This document shows positions 5,287 to 9,505 of a stretch of DNA of 9,505 bases, in pieces. The notes under the pieces are model-generated. The model was not told where the DNA came from, made no database searches, and worked only from the letters and a program-made list of their open reading frames with translations. The position numbers and the translations under genes were made by a program. The stretch is taken from NCBI GenBank assembly GCA_030592655.1, contig JAUVIQ010000114.1, forward strand, positions 1 to 9,505, given 5' to 3'. Origin of the DNA: Planctomycetales bacterium (GTDB lineage Bacteria > Planctomycetota > Phycisphaerae > SM23-33). Within the stretch, counting starts at the first letter, position 1. The number at the start of each line of letters is the position of its first letter.

Positions 5287-7954
5287 TGTACGGGCCGGCA
5301 GGTCTGAAGACCAATTTGCTTCCCGACGGGATGTGCCCCCGCTCCTCGAAGATTAACAACTCGTTCTCACTCGCCAGCCACGGTTCGGGAAGATAGTAAT
5401 AGTCCTGTGGCCCAATGTTCCAGAACCGTCCGACGTTGTGGCTGTTGAGATAAATCTGCCCCTTTTTCGCGCCGCTGATCCGCAGGAAAAGCGGTTCGTT
5501 CGATTCGGTGTACTTGAACCGGCAGTGATACCACGCGGGCAAACCTTTGCCGACAACCCGTCCGGTTTCGGTCGGTACGGTCCATTTCCGGCTCGACCAT
5601 TTCCTGCCGCCGCCGGAGATCGATTCGGTCAGCATGTGAAGTTTGATTTTTTCCAGGTCTTTTGGTTTGACGTCGCCCCACAGCAGCAGCCTGAGGGTGT
5701 TTTTGCCTTTTTTCAATTCCTTTCCGAGGGTTATATCGCCATATCCGCCGGCCCCGTATAGGCTGGGGAAGAATCCCGCCTGTCGATCGTTGCAGAGGAC
5801 GATAAGGTGGTAAGGCAATTCGGTGAAGGACAGGTGAATCGGATATATTTTCGGCAGGTTGAACGCTATCTCGGCAGTCCACATCTCTTCAGATTCGAGC
5901 ACCTTGTGCATGTTAGCCATGGCTCGCGGAACCATTCGACGTGAGAATTCGCCGCCCGCGCGAATCCTGAACTTGCCCAGGCGAAGCGGTTTAGCGTCCC
6001 ATAGATGTCCGAATATACCCTTTGGTTTACCGAAATTGGCCCCGATACAATCCCGTCCAAGGTTATCGGCGAGGAAGACGATTTCGTTTTGTCCACGCCG
6101 GAAATTTACCGGAATGGGTTTTCTCGACGCCTCCGGCCCTCGCCCCCAAAGACCCACCATTGTCCCGTTGAGATAGATTAACGCTCGGTCCTCACATCCC
6201 GGGAGGAACAGGTTCCGCTTTCCCGCCCGCTCGGAATCGACAAGGAGACGATACCACCCGTAGCCATAGTTCGCTCCCATCGCGGAAAGGCCTCTTGGGC
6301 GGTCCATCTTTTCCCATTCCAAACTGTCGTTTATCGGCTCATCGCAGACGCAAAGACGCTGAAACGCTCCCATCCTCGGCGGAGCAGGCCTGTGGGTCGA
6401 TACGACCTTGACCTTCCTTTGCGTAACCTGACCGTCGGGCGAAATAATCGAGTACTGCTTCGAACCGGCAGCCGGCGCGATGTCCTCGATTGTCTCGCCG
6501 ACGAATTTCGGACCCAGGACAAGCGAACCGTCCAGTTCCCACGTACGCTGGGCCAGGCTGCTGTTGATTATGATGACTTTCTGGCCGCAGTGTTCCAGAA
6601 TCAGCGGTTTATCGTCGTCGGGAACTTTCTGCCGGACTTCCTGGTCGTTGATGCAAATTCGCCCTTCCCACCCCGCCGGGCCATGCAATACGAGATTGTC
6701 CTGGCCGAACAGTCCCAGCGGCATGAGGTTGGAATAGTTCAGAAGTCGATCCGGCGTCAGTTTCACCATTATCGGAACGGCGACAGCCCCCAACGGTTCC
6801 AGGGAAACCTCCATCTCTTTTCCGTCGGGCAACGAAATCGCCGCAGAGGTAATTTCATCCTTCCCGTTGTTTGTAATTACCGCCAGTTTCCCCGACGGGC
6901 CTGAGAGATTCAGCACCTGCGTGGAATTGTGGACTGTTACGCCGGGCCCTTCCATACGCATCTGCGCGATGACCTGCCCGAAGTGAGACGCCAGCATGTT
7001 GACCAGTTTGGTCAGGTAGTACTTCTCCGTCAGCCCGCCTCCTTCGGCCAGCGGAGCGTCATAATCATAACTCGTTGTCTGCCAAGTCGCTTCGCCGGCA
7101 ATAAGCCTGCTTCCCCAGAAGGCGAAATTTGTCCCGCCATGCCACATGTAGTAATTAATCTGGCATCCACAGCCCAGGATTTCCAGCGCCTTTCGTGACA
7201 CTTCCCCGGCGTCTTTGACGCTGTGCTGTCCGCCCCAGTAGTCGAACCAACCGCCCCAGTACTCCGTCGTCAGCATCGGCGCTTTGGGCTGGGCCGTCCG
7301 CAAACGCTTGAGGAACTGCACCGCGTTGTTGTAAGCGTTGCAACATTCAATCGTTTCGGGGATTCCAGGCTCGGTAAGGTCGTTACAGGTGATAATGGGA
7401 ATATCGAAACCGGACCGTCGGATTAATTGACTGATGAACTGACAGTAGTTCAACCGGTCCGGCGTGGTGGTGGTGTAGTATTCGTTTTCGTTCTGTATGA
7501 GGATGATGTTCCCGCCACGGGTTATCTGCAAATCCGCCAGTTTTGGAAGGATTTTCCCAAGGTATTTGCCCAGATAGTGCAGATAAGAAGCGTTTGCCAT
7601 ACGATAGGTGATACCGCTCTTGGTCGCCAGCCAGGACGGCATGCCGCCGAAATCCCATTCCGCGCAGATGTAGGGACCGGGACGGAGAATTACATACAGA
7701 CCCAACTCATTGGCCTGGATGATGAACTCCCGCAAGTCCTTATCGCCGCTGAAGTCCCATTCGCCTTCGTTTGACTCGTGGAAATTCCACGCGACATAAG
7801 TTTCGACGCAGTTCAGTCCGGCCCGTTTGGCCTTGAGGAGGCGGTCTCGCCACAACTGATGCGGGACGCGAAAGTAATGAATCGCTCCGCTGGAAAGCCA
7901 TACGCGCCGACCATCCACGAAATAACTACGATCATCGTAATTTATCATTGTCAC
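5279..7954 (-). CDS. Glycoside hydrolase family 35 beta-galactosidase
   Basis: 891 residues. The N-terminal TIM barrel is typical of GH35: SGAIHYFRVP, AGLNCVETYVAWNFHE, then RPGPYICAEWDFGGMPSWL (about 91-109). The acid/base lies in ILIQNENEYY (Glu158 by alignment with known members) and the nucleophile in TTEYWGGWFDYWGG (Glu231). HGGTNFAFWG and TSYDYDAPLAEGG follow. The rest contains beta-sandwich, galactose-binding-like modules with QIYLNSHNVGRFWNIGPQDY near the end. It removes terminal beta-galactose from oligosaccharides or polysaccharide side chains. There is no signal peptide or lipobox, so it probably acts in the cytoplasm on imported sugars. The GTG start at 7954 is chosen over the ATG two codons later because AGGTGA (7962-7967) lies seven bases before it. 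The stop codon is within the target duplication of a MITE-like insertion. The substrate cannot be read from the sequence. Confidence 0.94.
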   Translation of the reverse strand: MTMINYDDRSYFVDGRRVWLSSGAIHYFRVPHQLWRDRLLKAKRAGLNCVETYVAWNFHESNEGEWDFSGDKDLREFIIQANELGLYVILRPGPYICAEWDFGGMPSWLATKSGITYRMANASYLHYLGKYLGKILPKLADLQITRGGNIILIQNENEYYTTTTPDRLNYCQFISQLIRRSGFDIPIITCNDLTEPGIPETIECCNAYNNAVQFLKRLRTAQPKAPMLTTEYWGGWFDYWGGQHSVKDAGEVSRKALEILGCGCQINYYMWHGGTNFAFWGSRLIAGEATWQTTSYDYDAPLAEGGGLTEKYYLTKLVNMLASHFGQVIAQMRMEGPGVTVHNSTQVLNLSGPSGKLAVITNNGKDEITSAAISLPDGKEMEVSLEPLGAVAVPIMVKLTPDRLLNYSNLMPLGLFGQDNLVLHGPAGWEGRICINDQEVRQKVPDDDKPLILEHCGQKVIIINSSLAQRTWELDGSLVLGPKFVGETIEDIAPAAGSKQYSIISPDGQVTQRKVKVVSTHRPAPPRMGAFQRLCVCDEPINDSLEWEKMDRPRGLSAMGANYGYGWYRLLVDSERAGKRNLFLPGCEDRALIYLNGTMVGLWGRGPEASRKPIPVNFRRGQNEIVFLADNLGRDCIGANFGKPKGIFGHLWDAKPLRLGKFRIRAGGEFSRRMVPRAMANMHKVLESEEMWTAEIAFNLPKIYPIHLSFTELPYHLIVLCNDRQAGFFPSLYGAGGYGDITLGKELKKGKNTLRLLLWGDVKPKDLEKIKLHMLTESISGGGRKWSSRKWTVPTETGRVVGKGLPAWYHCRFKYTESNEPLFLRISGAKKGQIYLNSHNVGRFWNIGPQDYYYLPEPWLASENELLIFEERGHIPSGSKLVFRPAGPYRE

Positions 7955-7961
7955 TACCGTA

Positions 7962-7967
7962 TCACCT
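7962..7967 (-). promoter_or_regulatory. Ribosome binding site setting the GTG start of the GH35 gene
   Basis: AGGTGA on the minus strand, seven bases before the GTG. It overlaps an imperfect palindrome centred on TGATCA (7963-7975), which could fold over the site or bind a regulator; there is no further evidence for either. Confidence 0.5.
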
Positions 7968-8054
7968 GATCAGTGAGTGGAACATATTCTCATAATACCA
8001 TATGATGATTTGATTATCGACAATTAGTGTAGCGACCAGAGCCCATCATGCAAC

Positions 8055-8084
8055 AAAAAAGGCCGGAAATGGGGATTTCTGCGG
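8055..8084 (-). terminator. Candidate intrinsic terminator of the DUF58 gene
   Basis: On the minus strand, about 70 bases after the DUF58 stop codon, GAAAT-CCCC-ATTTC (8079-8066) forms a hairpin extended by CCG/CGG pairing across a two-base bulge. Two C residues and six T residues (8060-8055) follow. The lower stem is A/T-rich, but the T-run and position fit a Rho-independent terminator separating DUF58 from the GH35 gene. The rest of 7968-8154 shows nothing else I can support; a TATTAT at 7997-7992 could be a -10 box for the GH35 gene, but no well-spaced -35 accompanies it. Confidence 0.45.
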
Positions 8085-8127
8085 AAAATTTCTATATCTA
8101 CCGTTTTGGAAAGCAGTTACGTCCAAT

Positions 8128-8163
8128 TTGGGCGAAATCCGCCTATTGGGCGATTTACGCCTG
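8128..8163. repeat. Tandem 18-bp repeat across the DUF58 stop codon
   Basis: Two adjacent 18-base units (8128-8145 and 8146-8163) both begin TTGGGCGA and share a CGCCT ending, differing at four positions. The second unit contains the DUF58 stop codon (8155-8157). It may be a small duplication at the gene end. Confidence 0.45.
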
Positions 8164-9048
8164 TAAAACCCCCGCCTTCTGAAGTGTTTGCAGCACAAGG
8201 CGTTCAAACGATGCCGACGTCGGAGCCTGAAGGTAAACCGCCCCTTTTGACAGGCAGGTCTTCTGGGTCAAGCGGACAAACTCGCCCCATTCTTTGACGT
8301 AACTGTCCAGAACGGCTTGGGTTACGTGAACATTCATCCGCCGATTGCTCTCGATGCTGCTGAGCTGCGAGGCTCCGAGCATCGACGGATTCGCGTCGCA
8401 TTTATCGACGATTTGCAGGAGAATCACATCGCCGGAGCGTTGGCGCAGAACGGCTAATGCTCCGGGAAGATCGTCGGCGGCATCGAGCATGTCCGTGATA
8501 ATAATTACTGTTCCCGGTTCGTTATATTTGCGGAAAAACTGCTCGACCGAAGCGCCCAGGGCCGTATTTCGTCCAGCGGCGAGGCCTTCGAGATATTCCA
8601 GCGTCTGCAATATCTGTCGGCGGTTTCTGCCGGTGTGCATGGCTTCGCCCAATTCATCGCTGAAAGGAAGGATTCGCACGCGGTCAAGCCCAGCCATTGC
8701 GACATACGCCAGCGCCGCTGCCGTCCGTCGGGCGTAATCAAACTTACAGACTTCACCCAGGCCCATCGAGGCCGAGCAATCCAGAAGAATCGTTACGATC
8801 CCCTCGCTGTGTTCGTGGAAGAGTCTCAGCAGCAGTTTTTCCATCCGGGCGTAGTAAGGCCAATCCATCAGCCTCATGTCGTCGCCGGGAGCGTAGGCGC
8901 GATGGTCGGCGAACTCCAGCCCGTCGCCAAGCCGGCGCGTCCGCCGCTGCCCCGCGCCGCGCGATGCCGACGAAACCCGCTTGGCGATCATCCCAAGCCG
9001 GGCAAGCCGCTGCAAAAACTCATCGTCAAATAATTTCCCGCGAGCCAT
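8155..9048 (-). CDS. DUF58 protein with von Willebrand A-like domain
   Basis: 297 residues from the ATG at 9048; a TTG three codons upstream (9057) is possible, but relatives begin near MARGKLFDDEFLQRL. Neither start has a strong ribosome site. The DUF58 core is unmistakable: GDGLEFADHRAYAPGDDMRL followed by MDWPYYARMEKLLLRLF (about 41-77). The vWA-like part has a complete metal-ion-dependent adhesion site: DCSAS (90-94), a threonine in GRNTALG (162) and ITDMLD (aspartate about 186). No membrane segment is visible, so it is probably cytoplasmic. Relatives are usually encoded next to a MoxR AAA+ ATPase and Bat-type vWA proteins and are thought to work with them in protein maturation or stress response. 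Here the upstream neighbour is a surface protein and none of those partners appears in the window. The exact role is unknown. Confidence 0.88.
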   Translation of the reverse strand: MARGKLFDDEFLQRLARLGMIAKRVSSASRGAGQRRTRRLGDGLEFADHRAYAPGDDMRLMDWPYYARMEKLLLRLFHEHSEGIVTILLDCSASMGLGEVCKFDYARRTAAALAYVAMAGLDRVRILPFSDELGEAMHTGRNRRQILQTLEYLEGLAAGRNTALGASVEQFFRKYNEPGTVIIITDMLDAADDLPGALAVLRQRSGDVILLQIVDKCDANPSMLGASQLSSIESNRRMNVHVTQAVLDSYVKEWGEFVRLTQKTCLSKGAVYLQAPTSASFERLVLQTLQKAGVLQA

Positions 9049-9083
9049 GCTATTCAATATAACTCAAACCGACCAATTTTTCA

Positions 9084-9155
9084 TTAGGTAGTGTGTCGTT
9101 GCCGTAAGGCCACAATCGCGCCCAGCAACAATATTATCGCGGAGGCGGGCTTGCC
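9084..9155 (-). pseudogene. Degenerate second PEP-CTERM sorting tail
   Basis: In the gap after the surface-protein stop codon the minus strand reads GKPASAIILLLGAIVALRQR, then a short end and TAA (9086-9084). This has the form of a PEP-CTERM signal (P-A-S, hydrophobic segment, basic end) with the PEP itself altered to GKP. It is in a different frame from the preceding gene; a TGA lies upstream in its own frame and it has no start codon, so it is not translated as it stands. The 11 bases CCCGCCTCCGC are identical in both tails. It is probably a remnant of a duplicated or replaced gene end. Confidence 0.55.
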
Positions 9156-9174
9156 ACGCCGAAGCGTTTCTGAA

Positions 9175-9505
9175 CTATTTCCGTCGTCGTCGAAACATCA
9201 CCAGGATTCCTCCTGACAACAGTAGTACTGCGGAGGCGGGTTCGGGGACCTGTGTAGGTGTTCCGTTCAGGACGGTTCCGCCATTATCACTGAAACTCAG
9301 ATAGTACAGATTCAGGCCGTTGAGATCGAGGACTGAATCGGCATTGAGAATCAGGTTTTCAACGTAAAGCGCCTCGCTGCCGGCCCAGTCGGGTTGGTTG
9401 TCGAATCCATCGACCAGTTTTATCTGTCCGATGTCGGCCTCGTCGCCCAGTTGCAGCGTGCCGAGCGCAAAATTGCTCTGGTAACCTGCCATAACTGTAC
9501 CCATA
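9175..9505 (-). CDS. PEP-CTERM sorted surface protein, C-terminal part (5' end outside the window)
   Basis: About 110 residues of the C-terminus; the open frame runs off the right edge. The ATG at 9504 is not a believable start because no signal peptide follows, whereas PEP-CTERM proteins are exported. The visible part has a beta-rich, repeat-like passage, NLILNADSVLDLNGLNLYYL, of the type seen in long autotransporter-like proteins of planctomycetes. The sorting signal follows: VPEPASAVLLLSGG, a hydrophobic stretch and RRRRK. Exosortase is expected to cut near the PEP motif and attach or release the protein at the cell surface. The function of the rest of the protein cannot be seen. A degenerate copy of the tail lies just downstream. 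Confidence 0.8.
   Translation of the reverse strand, partial: MGTVMAGYQSNFALGTLQLGDEADIGQIKLVDGFDNQPDWAGSEALYVENLILNADSVLDLNGLNLYYLSFSDNGGTVLNGTPTQVPEPASAVLLLSGGILVMFRRRRK

Noticed and set aside
7963..7975. Imperfect palindrome around TGATCA over the GH35 ribosome site as an operator
   Set aside because: The arms are only a few bases with a bulge, and no regulator gene is nearby. It is too weak to call.

Overview
All recognisable genes in this window lie on the minus strand, so transcription runs from high to low coordinates. The mix suggests a Gram-negative, PEP-CTERM-bearing bacterium, most likely a planctomycete of the Phycisphaerae type. The grounds are a surface protein with the LDLNGLNLYY-type repeat and a VPEPAS C-terminal sorting signal, a large GH35 glycosidase, a DUF58 protein, and many hairpin repeats between genes. 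The taxon is an inference from gene style, not from a marker gene.

Layout from right to left. 9505-9175: 3' end of a PEP-CTERM surface protein, followed by a second, degenerate PEP-CTERM tail (9155-9084). 9048-8155: DUF58 / von Willebrand A-like protein. 7954-5279: cytoplasmic-looking GH35 beta-galactosidase. 5277-5188: a 90-bp inverted-repeat element whose flanking 9-bp direct repeats show that it inserted at the stop codon of the GH35 gene. 5050-4757: HU/IHF-family DNA-binding protein. 4609-235: a restriction-modification locus. 234-1: non-coding DNA with two copies of a structured repeat.

The restriction-modification locus is the most unusual part. Type IIG/'type ISP' enzymes normally carry nuclease, N6-adenine methyltransferase and target-recognition domains on one chain of roughly 1000-1100 residues. 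Here the nuclease-methyltransferase half (2627-4609) and the specificity half (235-1533) are separate genes. Between them sit hicB, hicA, mntA and the first 19 or so codons of hepT, that is, two toxin-antitoxin modules. hicB, hicA and mntA form a tightly packed chain, with ATGA overlaps at the two hicB junctions and a TAATG overlap at mntA; hepT' also starts inside mntA. The hepT toxin gene is broken and replaced by an inverted pair of REP-like hairpin repeats (about 1605-1815). An 8-bp direct repeat (CTGTCATA on the + strand) lies at both ends of the inserted block, and joining the two copies would give a two-gene operon with an ATGA overlap. The likely history is that the enzyme was already split into two coupled genes, then a toxin-antitoxin island entered at the junction, and later a repeat element killed hepT.

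The operon could still work: HicB/HicA is an intact toxin-antitoxin pair whose expression is tied to the methyltransferase-nuclease, and the specificity gene has its own strong ribosome binding site. MntA appears to be an orphan antitoxin.
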